This document shows positions 31,616 through 43,911 of a stretch of DNA of 64,000 nucleotides, piece by piece. Origin of the DNA: Toxorhynchites rutilus septentrionalis (lineage: Eukaryota; Arthropoda; Insecta; Diptera; Culicidae). Where the stretch lies: the NCBI RefSeq assembly GCF_029784135.1, contig NC_073744.1, positions 13,434,929 to 13,498,928 of the forward strand, given 5' to 3'. Each line of letters opens with the position of its first letter. Positions within the stretch are counted from its first letter, which is position 1. The notes below the pieces were generated by a model. It was given only the letters and a program-made list of their open reading frames with translations, did no database searches and was not told the origin of the DNA. The position numbers and the translations under genes were made by a program.

Positions 31616-34285
31616 GGTTAGAGTTCGACTGATAGAGCTGTCATTTTTTCTGCTAACTTATGGGTTACTACGATTGATGTTCACGGGTAGTTTCGTCAGT
31701 GCGTGTGATGGTAAACACATGAAAAATCGGCATTTTTTGTCCATTTTTTTAATACAAACGTTATTCATATATAGTGAACTACTGTAAAATTTTGGTTTTA
31801 TTTCGATAACTAGAAAATTTTCCAATCTAAAGAGCCGCATTAATTATCGACCCACCCTTCAAGTTTAAAAGTAAATTCTCAGATCACTTTAAAAAACAAG
31901 TAATTTTTTCAACGTGAAGATCGTAGATAACGATAATTTTCCCTAAATGGAGCTTCAATGTTGCCGAGAAAACTCTCAAAATTCATTTGTATCCAAACTA
32001 AATGAAAGTGTTGATTCTATTTTTTTTGCGTCGATCACTGTAGTTCTATTCCAATGTGAGCGTATTATTATCCCCGAACTAAATTAAGGACAATTAGTTA
32101 ACAATTGGAAGTTATAAGGATGTGACCACATGACTAATGCGTCTCTAGTCACGGCGACAGACACTACCAACACTGCGTAGCCAGTGAAACCATATCCAAT
32201 AGAAGGCTCGGAGCCACGTGATTCGTTCGACTGACTCACTAATAGTGTCTTTGGCCGCGGAGCAACATGCCGCCGCTAAGAGAAATATTTACCTACAGTG
32301 TAAACCTGCAGCCCGTCACGCGTCATATGGGTGCGCATGCTCGTGAATTATGGCAAGGTGCGTTGACAGCCTGTCAGCACTGAATGCCAACAGACTCTTA
32401 AAATTGGATCACTGGTCGGAATATGGAGCGTTCTGTTAGGTTAATTAGTTTTTTTTTTCATCTATCAAATATGTGCATTTTTGCGATAATTCTATTAACA
32501 CATGTGTTGGAAATTTCCAACAGACCACCGGACGGGATTCTTTCCGAAATAATAATAAATAATGTTTGCAAAGCGATTTATTATTATTTTCCTGCAATTA
32601 TCAATTAGATGATATAATATGTAAATTTAAATCTAGATTACTTATCAGTTAACGAACTAACTCACGTTTAGTCCCTTATATTGAACGATCTGCGATCTGC
32701 GGTAGATCGAAACAATTATTTCGATGAAATGTATAAAAGGAGTTTAATCGAATTCTTTCTTTTAAATTCTATTGTACCGTAATTTTACTTGTGTCATTGT
32801 TTCTTCCTGTCTCTTTTATTTATCTGTCAGTGTTATCACGGACTATCAGGTAAGGTGCGAAACAGTGGTTGCGATGGTGTGGAGGAGACTGCTTACAGTA
32901 GAGGCGCGCCGGCGTTAACGCCAACAACATGCAATGATACATATTAGCAGAGCTTTCCATAGTGGACTTTCACTTGCTTCACATTCCGGTGTTATGCGTT
33001 TGCCACTCCTTTTCAATTCGAGCCGGCACATGCACAGAAAGACGTGACCTTGCATTTCAAGAAAGCACAAGAAACGGTTCGTGTCTGTTTCCTGGTAAGA
33101 CGGGTTGATATAGCTTCCAAATAGGGTACGAATAAATATTACAGCATCCAATAGAACATAACCCAGTTTCGCCACTGGCCGCTAAGATGAGATCACGGTG
33201 TCGATCGCTTTAACAAACACATTGGTCCAAAAGCACTGACAGCAACGCCAGGATTGTGTAATGATTTGGTCTCGACAGGAGTTCAACTTTCGGCACACGC
33301 AAGCCATCTACGATAGCTAGTAAACTAGTTTTCTGGTCGTTTAATTTTGTGTGATTATTTGACAAACTTTGATGCTCGTAAGGATAGTGAAGTTAGGCGT
33401 TTTGCGACACGAAGCGGCAAACAATTATGTCACTCGTTTGAAGTGACACACAAATTAAATCATGCAATTAAAAATTACGAAGAAGCGCTAGACGCAGAAT
33501 GCTTCTGCCAACTACGATTGGCAGATTTTTATCATGAGCTCAATGCTTTATTTAATATGTAAGTACCCGTTTGACCCGGGTCGGTTTATGTTATTCAATC
33601 CCAGTAGGCGGTGAAATGCGGCGCGGAAGGGGCCGTTTAATGGGCAGTAAAACAAATGAAACTAAGTAGCAACTGATCAGCCGCTAATGCGGACGTTGGA
33701 AGATTATGGTAATTTGATATTAACAGAGGTGTTCATCGAAGCTAATGTGTTGAGAAATGGTTGATCGTGATACAGGCGATTTTTGTCAACTCGATTGTAC
33801 CGGTTTTTTTAATCTTCCGAAATTATCGTTAACGAAAAAAGCAGAAGGGTCTGAATCTAGAGGCACGGACGGAAACTCGACGTAAGACTTTGAGGAAATT
33901 TTGCAACTGTTTAGATATCCGTAAATTTAACTCATTCAATACTCCAAATCGTGCCCCTTTAAAACTCTTTGTTACATGAACTGAACTGCACGCGCTTCAA
34001 ACGGATTGAAAGAGTTGTAGTGGTTGAAAGAATAATGATTAATCCTATCTATTTTCAATAGTAAGATGTTGAAAAAATCATATAGATAGATATTCCAACA
34101 TCAACATGAAACTCTCTGATTTTATGTACATAAAAATTCTTATTGATAAAATTCCTTGGTTATTAAATTTAGCTGAATACGACAAGAGGCCATCATCTTA
34201 TAGTACATGTTTAACCCTCCTGTACTCGCGTGCAAATTCGTAACTGATATACTCACATACACAGTCTACTGAATACTGAATAGAC
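31616..34285. other. Unassigned sequence
   Basis: About 2.7 kb with no recognised TE. The block 32100-32420 is moderately GC-rich, with clustered CACGTG-like and GCGC words, and could be unique intronic DNA. The 71-codon plus ORF at 33347-33562 is Glu/Asp/Leu-rich with no known motif and no splice context that supports it. Confidence 0.3.
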
Positions 34286-34289
34286 AGTC

Positions 34290-36345
34290 TGTTAACGAAA
34301 ACGTCCTCATATTCTACGAAAAACTGATCGAAATAATCCGCTGAAATGTTCCGCGCCGTCGTCGTAATTCAAGCAACGTTAGTAAAAAACCTTGGTGGAC
34401 AACTGAGCTTCGCAACTTGCGTAACCGATTGAGGAAAGCACGCAAACGATTTTTTGCTCTCAGGTCTGATGTGAATAGAGAGTGGTTACGTGGAATCGAG
34501 TCATCGTACAATGAATTAAACATCTCCACCTACCAACAATACTTATCAAGAGTGGAATCAAACTTGAAACAAAACCCGTCGATGTTCTGGAGGTACGCTA
34601 AAGGACAAAAAGCTAACAACCGCGTGCCAACCAATGTCACATATAATGACTACACAGCCAGCACAGCTAACGAAGCTGCCAATCTTTTTTCTAACTTTTT
34701 CCAAAGTGTGTATTGTTCAACTTCACCTGTACCTCGCCCGGGATGTTTCAACAATGTGCCAACTCATAATATTCACCTTCCGATCTTCGGACTCACCAAC
34801 GATGAAGTACTTGGTGCATTGGTCAGATTGGATGCTTCGAAAGGAGCCGGAGTGGATGCTCTGCCACCTTTATTAGTAAAAAACTGCGCTGTATCTTTGG
34901 TCGTTCCTTTGACGATGATATTTGACAGTTCAATAGAACAGAGATGCTTTCCAAGTTTATGGAAAACAGCTTCAATGATTCCTGTCCACAAATCTGGCAG
35001 TTTATACAATGTTGTCAATTACAGAGGAATTTCGATTCTCAGTTATTTGGGAAGAGTTTTGGAATCTCTAATGCATAACGTCATGCTTAATGCAGCAAAG
35101 CCGATTATCTCTGACTATCAGCACGGATTCATACCACATCGTTCAACTGTGACCAACCTAGTGTGCTACTCCAACATACTATTCCATGAAATCGAACGGC
35201 GTAATCAAGTTGATTCCGTTTATATCGACTTCTCGAAAGCCTTCGACACTGTACCGCACGCCTATGCAGTCGAAAAATTGCAACACATAGGCCTCCCGAC
35301 GTGGATTACGGAATGGCTAATGTCATATTTAACAGATCGGAAGGCATTCGTACAGCTGAATTCGTCGCGATCCAGCACATTCAACATACCATCCGGTGTA
35401 CCACAGGGAAGTGTGCTGGGTCCATTGATAATTGTCCTATTCATCAACGACTTATGCTTTCGTATATCCTCCGGTAAGCTACTATTTGCTGACGACCTTA
35501 AAATCTTTCGAGTCATCGCATCTCCATTAGACTGCATATTATTGCAAACCGACATTGACGTTGTTCTGCACCAGAGAGAATGGTATGAGTGTGAACATAA
35601 ATAAGTGCAAAACGATCACCTTTAGCCGCAGTCGATATTCAGTCTCACACCAATATCTGATCAACAATACTCCATTGGAACGCGTACAGTCCATTCGCGA
35701 CTTGGGAGTTATAATGGACTCTAAACTTCGTTCTCATGAGCACGTTTCTATCAGTATTGCCAAAGCTTTTTTCGCACTTGGTTTTATTCGCCGTAATGCT
35801 GCTCAGCTAACCGATGTATATGCACTGAAATCGCTTTTTTGCGCATTAGTGCGTAGCATTATAGAATACGCTGTTCCGGTTTGGGCACCTTACCACACGT
35901 ATCAGATAATCCGCATTGAACGCATCCAGAAGGTGTTTATACGTTTTGCACTTCGAAACCTGCCTTGGAATGATCCACTAAATCTTCCTGACTACCAAGA
36001 TCGTTGCCGCTTGATTAATCTCGAGCTCCTGTCGGTACGACGACTAAGGCTGCAACAGCTGTTCATTTTCGACGTCCTGACGAACAACATTGACTGTCCT
36101 GATATACTACGTAAAATTCCACTTATTGTACCCCCTCGCCAGCTGCGACACTCCGCTCTAATCGCCATTCCTAGGCACAGGACTAATTACGGATACAACA
36201 GTTCTCTATGCTCATGTCTCAAAGCTTTCAGTGTCATCTGTGATAAATTTGATTTCAATATAACCAGACAATGTTTCATCTGTAGACTTAAAAATTTTGT
36301 ATAGGTTAGGATTAGTCTGTACGGTACCACCGAAGACCGAATACA
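34290..36345 (+). mobile_element. Non-LTR retrotransposon (Jockey/CR1-like), 5' truncated
   Basis: About 2 kb containing RT and the C-terminal region, ending in an A-rich tail (CTAAAAATAAAAAAATAC near 36350). The frame extends upstream of the first listed start as 'KKPWWTTELRNLRNRL', the linker between endonuclease and RT, so the copy is truncated in that linker at about 34290. No endonuclease is present. Confidence 0.8.
34417..36304 (+). pseudogene. LINE ORF2 reverse transcriptase with one frameshift
   Basis: The first frame (34417-35604) carries RT blocks in order: 'ASKGAGVDALPPLL', 'WKTASMIPVHKSG', 'YRGISILS', 'QHGFIPHRST', 'YIDFSKAFDTVPH', 'SGVPQGSVLGPL' and the catalytic 'LLFADDLKIF'. 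The second (35555-36304) continues with 'NINKCKTITFSR', 'DLGVIMDSKLRSHEHV', 'YAVPVWAPY' and the C-terminal helical region. The two overlap by ~50 bases, so a single indel at about 35570 breaks an otherwise open ~630-codon frame. Clade: the C-terminus is CR1/L2-like as much as Jockey; no RNase H. Confidence 0.85.
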
Positions 36346-37210
36346 ACTAAAAATAAAAAAATACTGTGCGTGGCTTTGTAATATTGTGTATTTTTAGGCG
36401 TTATTGGTATTTATTTAATGAAACAGATATGATTGAATGAAAATACTCCAGAAAATATTGTTTCTTTAATTTTATTCAAGTTTAATAGTCATTTAATTCA
36501 GCCACCTCATTGATTCTCGGTCGGTCAGACCGTATGCGCGAATATAGGACGGTTAAACATAAGTTCAAATAGTTAGCTTTTCTCGGTGATATTATACTCT
36601 TCTAAAACATTGCCATTGTCGTGGGTCGTAATAATGATATCGTCAGGTGATGCAGATCTGATATCTTATGACCGTTACTACTCCTTTGTGAAGGTTGTGT
36701 GGGTTCCCAACAGATACAGAATCTTATTTATAGGGAAAGTGAAGGGGAGTGGATAAGTGGATTTGTAGCTGGCTGGAAAATAATCATTAGTACTTCTTGA
36801 TAAGATGTAGAGAACTAGTATGCGTAAATGTATCTTTTCGAACCTCTCAATCGGCAGCCAGTTTGTTTCTTTCATCGCAAAATTTTTGATATTTCCAACG
36901 TTCCCAATATCATATCCTACATGATAGAGATGATAAAATCTGTATCAACGTTTAACCTTTTAAATTAGGATTTCTACGAAACTTTGGGGATAACAGAATA
37001 TCCAACAAACCCAACAAACATAGGCAGCTTCACATCTAGTCATGTTTATTTTGATCTACTAGGGAAAGAAAAAATGCTTCTTGTTCAAAAGTCACAAATT
37101 GTATGTAAAATATGTTTATCACCCGACAATGCAGTATGTAATAACTTAATTCGCGCATTTTGTCATATTTTCTTCTGGGAATCAACCTAGATTCCATCAA
37201 AGATCATATA
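36346..37210. other. Unassigned sequence with a short dispersed repeat
   Basis: No gene recognised. The part at 37055-37130, containing CTTCTTGTTCAAAAGTCACA and AAAATATGTTTATC, recurs at 63360-63440 (CTTCTTCTTCAAAAGTCGCA), so it belongs to an unnamed dispersed repeat. Confidence 0.4.
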
Positions 37211-37212
37211 TA

Positions 37213-38510
37213 AAGGGTGTGTCACATCAAATTGCATCATGGAAAAAACGCTGTAGAAATTTAATTTTTAGGAATTATATCTTCAGCTTTGGTTTTATAA
37301 TCAGATAAGAGTGTATAGATCACGTTGGCCATGCTTCACTGTCAATTTTTTGTAAATTTGGAAAAATGTCGTCGAACGAAAAAGAGCGTCGTGAATTAAT
37401 CTTGTACACTCATTTCGAGAATCCGGAGTTGTCACATCGGGACATCGGTAAGATGCTGGGAATCGTCCAATCCACGGTCAGCAGAGTACTAAAACGATAC
37501 TTCGAGAACCTAACCATCGACCGGAAGGTGAAGAACGGCAAAATGGAAGCTCCGTCAGTGAAAAAGATCACAAGCGCGTAGTTAAGCAGTTTAGACGTGA
37601 TCCGAGAAGTTCGGTCCGGGATGTCGCCAATAAACTGAATTTGTCAAGTTCATTCGTCCAGCGGACCAAGCAGCGGGAGGGCCTGCGTACATACAAGGTT
37701 CAGAAGGCTCCTAACCGCGACGAAAGGCAAAACATGGTGGGGAAGACGCGAGCCCGGAAGCTGTACACCGAAATGCTGACGAAGCCGCATTGCCTGGTAA
37801 TGGACGACGAAACCTACGTCAAAGTGGACTTTCGTCAGCTGCCGGGCCTGTTGTTCTTCTCCGCAGAGGACAAATTCAGCGTTCCGGAGGAGATTCGCAA
37901 GCAGAAACTATCCAAGTTTGCCAAAAAGTACATGGTGTGGCAAGCGATCTGCTCTTGCGGAAAGCGGAGCGCCCCCTTCGTGATGACCGGCACGGTAAAC
38001 GTTCAGGTTTACCTTAAGGAGTGCCTACAGAAGCGCTTACTACCACTATTGAAGCAGCACGAGGGCCCGACCATCTTCTAGCCGGATCTCGCTTCGTGCC
38101 ACTATTCAAAGGACGTGTTGGAGTGGTACGAAGCCAACGGGGTCACCTTCGTGCCAAAGGAAATGAACCCGCCCAACGCGCCGGAGCTTCGCCCAATAGA
38201 GAAATATTGGGCGATTATGAAGCAGGGCCTCCGGAAGAACCCAAAAGTTGTCAAATCGGAGGCGGACTTCAAAAGAAAATGGATTTCTGTTCAAAAAAAA
38301 CTACAACCTGACGTTGTACAGAACCTTATGGACGGGGTAAAGAGGAAGGTGCGAGCATACGGGCTTGGGCTCGAAGTATGATTAAAAAGAAAATGCCAAA
38401 AGTTGTTTAATAGTTTTTATTTTACTGTCTAAAATTTTCAAAAGGATCGGTCTACTGGGCGAATTTCTACAGCGTTTTTTCCGTGATGCAATTTGATGTG
38501 ACACACCCTT
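37213..38510 (+). mobile_element. ITmD37E transposon with both TIRs, 1298 bp
   Basis: The left TIR begins AAGGGTGTGTCACATCAAAT and the right TIR read inward begins identically; the inverted match extends for about 45 bases (to GCTGTAGAAAT) with one or two differences. A TA lies immediately outside both ends (37211-37212, 38511-38512). A single transposase region fills the interior. Near-perfect TIRs imply a recent insertion. It belongs to the mosquito DD37E group of IS630-Tc1-mariner elements. Confidence 0.9.
37366..38381 (+). pseudogene. DD37E transposase, one frameshift and one stop
   Basis: ATG at 37366 (MSSNEKERRELIL). Helix-turn-helix near residues 20-45 ('SHRDIGKMLGIVQSTVSR'). The catalytic residues are visible: Asp in 'MDDETYVKVDF', Asp in 'PDLASCHYSKD' and Glu in 'RPIEKYW', with 37 residues between the last two. 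Two lesions: loss of one A in the run at 37540-37544 (the copy at 53332 has five A's) and a TAG at 38079-38081 replacing the Trp just before the second catalytic Asp. C-terminus ends '...GLGLEV'. About 338 codons if counted through. The other copy is open at both sites. Confidence 0.88.
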
Positions 38511-38516
38511 TAATTA

Positions 38517-38517
<1 letters not shown>

Positions 38518-38573
<56 letters not shown>

Positions 38574-39700
38574 GGATTTCTGTCTCTCTGTCTGTCTGTC
38601 TGATTCTTATGAACTCGGAAACTACTGAACCGATCAACATGAAAATTGGTATGTAGGGGTTTTTGGGGCCTGGGAAGGTTTTCGTGATAGTTTGAGACTC
38701 CTCTCCCCTCTCTACAAACCCCTCCTCACTATGCCATACAAATTAAACACAAATTTCTACATTACTCGGGAATTAATCAAGCAAATGAAACGAAATTTGG
38801 CATATGGAGGTTATAGGGTGCAATAAATGATTCTGTGGTGATTAGACTCTCCAACCCCCTCTCGAAGGGGAGATGCCATACAAATGAAACGCAAATTTCT
38901 GCATTACACGAGAATTAATCAAGCAAATGAAACCAAATTAGGCATATAGAGGTTTTAGGGTGCTATAAATGTTTCTATGGTGGTTATTCTCTCCACCCCC
39001 CTCTCTAAGGGGTGGGCTGCCATACAAATGAAACTCAAATTTCTGCATAACTCGAGAATTAATCCAACAAACTGAACCAAATTTGGCATGTGCAGGTTTT
39101 AGGGGGCAAGAAACATTTCTAAGGTGGTTCAACACTCCTGCCACCTTTATGAGGGGGGGGGGGGTATGCTTGTCTGCCATAGAAATGAAACACAAATTTC
39201 TGCATAACTCGAGAACTAATAAAACCAAATTTTGCATGTGAAGGTTTTAGGGTGCAATAAGTGTTTCTATGATGGCTAGACTCTCCATCCCCCTCTCTAA
39301 GGGGGCCTGCCATATAAATGAAACACATTTCTGAATTGCTCGAGAATTAATCAAACAAACGTAACCAAATTTGGCATGTGGAGGTTTTAGGATGCAATAA
39401 ATGTTTCTATGGTGGTTAGACACTCCTCCCGCTCTCTAAGGGTGGGCTGTCATATAAATGAAATACAAATTTTTGCATAACTCGAAAACTAATCAAGCAA
39501 ATGGAGCCAAATTTGGCATGTGAAGGTTTTACGGGGCACGAAACGTTTCTATGGTGAATACACTTCTCCCCCTCTCTAAGGGGGGCTGTCATACAAACGA
39601 AACACAAATTTCTGCATAACTCGAGAACTAATCAAGCACAATTTGGGATGTGACGGTTTTTGGGTATGAGAAATGTTTCTAGGATGGTATGACATCTCTT
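38518..39700 (+). mobile_element. Helentron-like element with ~140-bp minisatellite
   Basis: It starts TCTATATATATA, a ~55-base (TA)n tract to about 38570, then AAATGGATTTCTGTCTCTCT and the CTCGGAAACTACTGAACCGA block shared with 25405. From 38700 a unit of about 140 bp containing CCATACAAATGAAACACAAA and TCTCTAAGGGGGGCTG repeats about seven times (unit starts near 38735, 38876, 39020, 39177, 39310, 39450, 39590). It inserted immediately beside the right TIR of the DD37E element. No replicase or 3' hairpin seen. Open frames on the minus strand through the units are by-products. Confidence 0.6.
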
Positions 39701-40586
39701 CATACATGACAATTGAAAATTTTCGGAAAACTCGGAAGGAAAAAGGAAAAATTCGGAAAATTTAATTCCCATATGTTCTACAATTACATAGTGACAAGTG
39801 CTGTTAGTTCATTTCATGTTTGCTCATGTTACTTTTCTTATAATAAACCACTGCATAGAGAAAGTATTGTTATGAAAGGCAAAAATAATCGAATAAAATA
39901 AAATTAATGAACTACATTTTTTCATCAATTAATGCTAGCGTTTGAAATCAAGAAAGCACAACTGACATTTTGGTAGATTCTGAAATTTCAGTATTATTGA
40001 CTTCTAAACTTCTCTAAACTCAATTGTAATTCAAATTGATTTCTCGCCAAATGTTAAATTTAAAGCCAACCGTACTCATGACTGTTGATTAAAGTTTGAT
40101 TCATTTAGAATCCAGAATCATAAAATCAATTGTATCTCGGGATTGGTGAAAGGTACAGAAAATGTTTTTATATCAAAATATAGATAATTCTTTGCTCTTT
40201 CAGAAAAAAATATTGTTAAAGCAATTCCTTCACAGTTTTGACGAATTTTCGTACTTTTCTTCGGATACTCTCTATCAACGTTTAGTCTCTCTGTAAGTCA
40301 ACCTCAGCGGGAATTTTATTTCACGATCTCTACATGTCTGCAGCACCCCGAGTCACTTTGACACAAAAAAACGATTTTTTTTTTTAAATGTAATCGATCC
40401 CATTGTCACGAGGGACCCCTGAAACACCCTTCGACTGTAGTGGCACCTTAGCAAATCTCGCCAAAACTTCACTGGCCGCAGGCACTCTCCTCTAAACGTT
40501 AGAGTAAAGTCAGACACCTTAAGTAAAAGTTGTTTTTTTTATCGTGAATTACACAAAAAATATGTAAAAATGTTGAAATACAAATT
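39701..40586. other. Unassigned sequence
   Basis: AT-rich; nothing recognised in about 0.9 kb. Confidence 0.3.
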
Positions 40587-40839
40587 AGGGGCTTAGAATG
40601 AAAGGGGTGTAAGTGATTTGATCGATTTCTCTACATCGACTCTCTCTTTTGGTCATAACTGAGCTGCAAACACATTCCCAGCTGTATTTGACAATGCGGA
40701 AGACATGTCAGAGCCTCATCTATCGGATTCTATAGCAAACTCAAATTGGAACGTTTTTGCAGTTGAGTTATTAACTGAAGAAAAAGTTGATGAAGAGAAA
40801 TCGATCAAGTCACTTACACCCCTTGCATTCTAAACCCCT
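40587..40839. mobile_element. MITE, 253 bp
   Basis: The left end AGGGGCTTAGAATGAAAGGG and right end read inward AGGGGTTTAGAATGCAAGGG continue into GTGTAAGTGAYTTGATCGAT, a TIR of about 45 bases with few mismatches. Interior noncoding. Target duplication unclear. Confidence 0.65.
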
Positions 40840-40860
40840 CAAATGTATTTTATCAATTAT

Positions 40861-41037
40861 ACAGGGTTGCGCATTAATCACGCAACCGATTTGCGCAAAT
40901 CTCAATCTTTATTCTCGAATAAAAAACAATACATACTCGACAGCTGAACTGCTTAGGAACCAACACGCTCGGTAGTTGCAGCGCGATCGTTATTTTTTTC
41001 CTTTAGAGAGCGTTGCGTGACTTATGCGCCACCCTGT
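40861..41037. mobile_element. MITE, ~177 bp
   Basis: Left ACAGGGTTGCGCATTAATCA then CGCAAC; right read inward ACAGGGTGGCGCATAAGTCA then CGCAAC. Imperfect inverted repeat of about 27 bases. Noncoding interior. Only 21 bases from the preceding MITE. Confidence 0.6.
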
Positions 41038-41293
41038 GCATAAGTGTCCAACTTACCCGCCCTGTCCGTCTTTCCCGACCTTCCCCTACCTGACAAAACA
41101 GATCAACGTGAAATTTTCACCATCGAAAGATACAGGGTTTCCAAACAATTTGCTGTCAAAATCCGCTGGTATGAAATTAATTGGGATTCCGGATTCTAAC
41201 TGATTTATACCTTATGGGTATAAATGGGTGATAAAATGATCGCTTCCACATTTTTCAGTTCAGCTGCACATAATTCGTTTTCAAACGGTTCGT
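41038..41293. other. Unassigned sequence
   Basis: Short spacer with nothing recognised. Confidence 0.3.
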
Positions 41294-41620
41294 TAGGTGG
41301 CTGTACACAGCTTGCCCGGAGGACAAATATTGGACACTTTTTGACAGATAAAGTTTGATTTGAAATTTGTTTGTTTGCCACTCTTCAATTATCAACAGTT
41401 GCAAACAATGTCAAACATCGAACATGGAAAAAATTCGACTGAAATATTTAAGGTAACCTAACCATGCACCGACAGGTTCGAAGCACGGACTGAAAAAGTA
41501 TGTTAGGCATCCAATAACTGAATATTTGCTTGTCGTGTTTTGAGTCGAACAAATTTGATCAGTACACGTTGATCAAATTTTATCTGTCAAAAAGAGTCAA
41601 ATATTGATCCATTCATAATT
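41294..41620. mobile_element. MITE of the 352-bp family, right end lost
   Basis: Starts AGGTGGCTGTACACAGCTTG and follows the copy at 58281 closely (GACAGATAAAGTTTGATTTG, CATGCACCGACAGGTTCGAA, TCAGTACACGTTGATCAAAT). It breaks off after GTCAAATATTGATCC, where the other copy has its terminal TIR. Confidence 0.65.
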
Positions 41621-41644
41621 TAGGCTTTCTCCAGAATATTGCCT

Positions 41645-42135
41645 CAACATAGAAAAGCTTTATTTCTGCTACGCACGCAGGACAACATAAACAAACTGCA
41701 GCGCGCCAAGTGATTGCCATAGTAATCATGTGGACAAACCAACATCAGCGAGTCGGACAAACCATGATCAGAATTGAGGTCATCGAGATGCATTAATTGC
41801 ATGATTAAAAATATATAAATCTGATACAAATGATGTGCAAGAATGATGTTTACAATATTCGTAAGTGTTATAATCCAGAAATGATCTGAATACGTACCAA
41901 ATAATCATCTGGTGGTTGATTAAAAGTTAGCTCATATGAGGGGCGCATTGAAAACAATGGAAGGTGGACTTCATAAACCTTTAAACACGTGAATCCGTAA
42001 AAATATCCTCTAAAACTACTATATATCACGAAAAGGACAATTTTATTTATATGTTTGGAAATATTTTAATACCTAATTTGACACAGGTGCACTGAACTAG
42101 AGCGTCCAGAAAGGTGGACAAACAGATTTTCGACT
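41645..42135 (+). repeat. ~480-bp dispersed repeat, copy B
   Basis: Same family and orientation as 24600-25080, about as long. It follows directly after the truncated MITE. Confidence 0.6.
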
Positions 42136-42584
42136 GTACAAACCAGCATCATTTACCCTACCGTTTTTTTTTGAGACAGGAAAACCATTAAGACTAGTGC
42201 CCGAATCGAATGCAAACATGTTGTTTGCTGTTCTTCCTCCACAGCGCAAGCAGCGTGTGAAACCTAAAAAACATGCCTTCCTTATTCGTTAAATGGTTTA
42301 CTTGTTTTATCATCTTCACTGTTTGTGCTTGAATAAAATAAAATTACTGAACAAATTTCCTATCAAATGGTATATAGTATAACATATATCGCAATAACGA
42401 TTTTGCGTAATACACTGAGTTTCACAACTGTAGAACCTCTCATTTCTTCTGAGTTTCCAGAGATATGTAAGGAGTCAGTTGAATTGAAGTATATAGTGTA
42501 AGATATAACAACTATCCTCATTAAAAAGACTGGCCATTCGAACTTTATTGTTGTGTTCGGCCACGAAACATTAAAAAAAAATGA

Positions 42585-43911
42585 GTGGGCTACATCTATG
42601 ATATAACCGCAAGGTTGACGTGGGACTACCTAAACGTAGCAATCATTTGTTTGCATTAATTAAATTTTTGGTTGAATGAAACAATTCCCGAATTCAATTG
42701 AATTCAATATATTTGCTTTGTGAGTAAAAAGATTGTATAATTATATATAAGGTCAATTCATGCGTTGTGATAGATTATGTTCTTTTTTTTTTTAGTGAGT
42801 CCTTTTACATTTCGTATGATGCCGAGGACAAAATATGTGAACGGAAGAATTATCAAATGATTATTTTATTTTACGTTTCCTTCTGATGTTTGCATCTCTC
42901 AAGTGTATGTACTTCTCGAATCGCGAATTTGCTTTATTTGATGAACTTCAGGCACTCAGTTTCGATTTTGACATGTACGTCGAACGCATATTGTTTAATC
43001 AATAGGTGTCATCGCAGCTATTGGTTATCAACATATTGCCTAATCATCAAATGGTATACGTAGTAATTCAAAGAGCAGAAGATATGAAGGCATATCCTTC
43101 AATGCAAGCTTGAATAACCGAGCCAAAGCATGGTATTCGTACCCGCTTTTGTAATCCGTTTTAGGAAAACACTTTTCGGAGTGCAAAAAAAACATACGAG
43201 TGCAGAAGTACCCCCGGAAGACCGTGTTAAGAAAACATATTCTAGTTTGCACAAAGGCAAGCGAGTACAAAAGTACTCGCAGTTTGCATTTATTTGCAGA
43301 GCCGATTTCCCCTGACATCTTGGTTTTGAAGTCTGTGTAGGCAAACACATTTCAGTCGGAACAAAAATGCCCCCGACTTGCATGAATTTGTAATGCCAAT
43401 TTCCTCAGACACCTTGGTTCTAAAGTCTGTGTTAGGGAAACACATTTCAGTCGGAACAAAAATACCCCCGACTTTCATGTATTTGCAATGCCGATCTCTT
43501 CAACGCTGCTTGGTTTTGAAGTCTGTGTTAGGGAACATATTTCGGTGAGAACAAAAGCCCCCATACTTTCACGTATTTGCAATGCCGATTTCCCCGAGGC
43601 TGCTTGGTTTTGATGGCTGTGTTAGGGAAACCGTAGATCGGGCCAATCAAAATGAGGCAGTAAGGGCGTTTAGATAACGCTTAACATTTTACAGTTATTC
43701 AATTGTTTATCTCATGAAAAATAACATTTAATTAATTGCGATAGAAGCGTAGAAATATTCCCTATCAATTGATGCAAATATCTTTCCGATCCAGTAAGAA
43801 ATGTTCGAGTTATAAGCATTCGGAATCTTTCATTTTTTCCTGCATGTTCTGTGTTGAGGTTTTCATTTTACCCCCCATATACTCCGGTTAGACGTAGTCC
43901 CACGTCAAAAA
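42585..43911 (+). mobile_element. Palindrome-ended minisatellite repeat, copy E1
   Basis: Left end: ATCTATGATATAACCGCAAG then GTTGACGTGGGACTACC. Right end: CATATACTCCGGTTAGACGT then AGTCCCACGTC (palindrome 43891-43906). In between, ~550 bases of AT-rich sequence, a stretch with GCAAGCGAGTACAAAAGTAC, three to four ~95-bp tandem units (43300-43620), and a ~280-base right arm. It split the Tc1-like element inside an A-run: the sequence before 42585 and after 43911 is contiguous in the copy at 27480. No protein motif was found in any frame. Confidence 0.65.
43290..43625 (+). repeat. ~95-bp tandem units in E1
   Basis: TTCAGTCGGAACAAAAATRC starts at 43351 and 43446, and a variant TTCGGTGAGAACAAAAG at 43541, i.e. 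exactly 95-bp steps. Each unit also has TTGCAATGCCGATTTCC and TTGGTTTTGAAGTCTGTGTT. Because 95 is not a multiple of three, ORFs through the array change frame every unit. Confidence 0.75.

Noticed and set aside
33347..33562. 71-codon ORF, acidic and Leu-rich
   Set aside because: No motif, no splice signals and no neighbouring coding exons; the length is within chance for this composition.
38700..39680. CRISPR-like array
   Set aside because: Whole ~140-bp units repeat with diverged copies and no distinct repeat-spacer alternation; it is a minisatellite in a eukaryotic mobile element.
43040..43478. Overlapping ORFs on both strands through the 95-bp units, with recurring GIFVPTEMCF-like words
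   Set aside because: The word repeats because the DNA repeats; the unit length (95) shifts frame each time and both strands are open, so there is no sign of coding.
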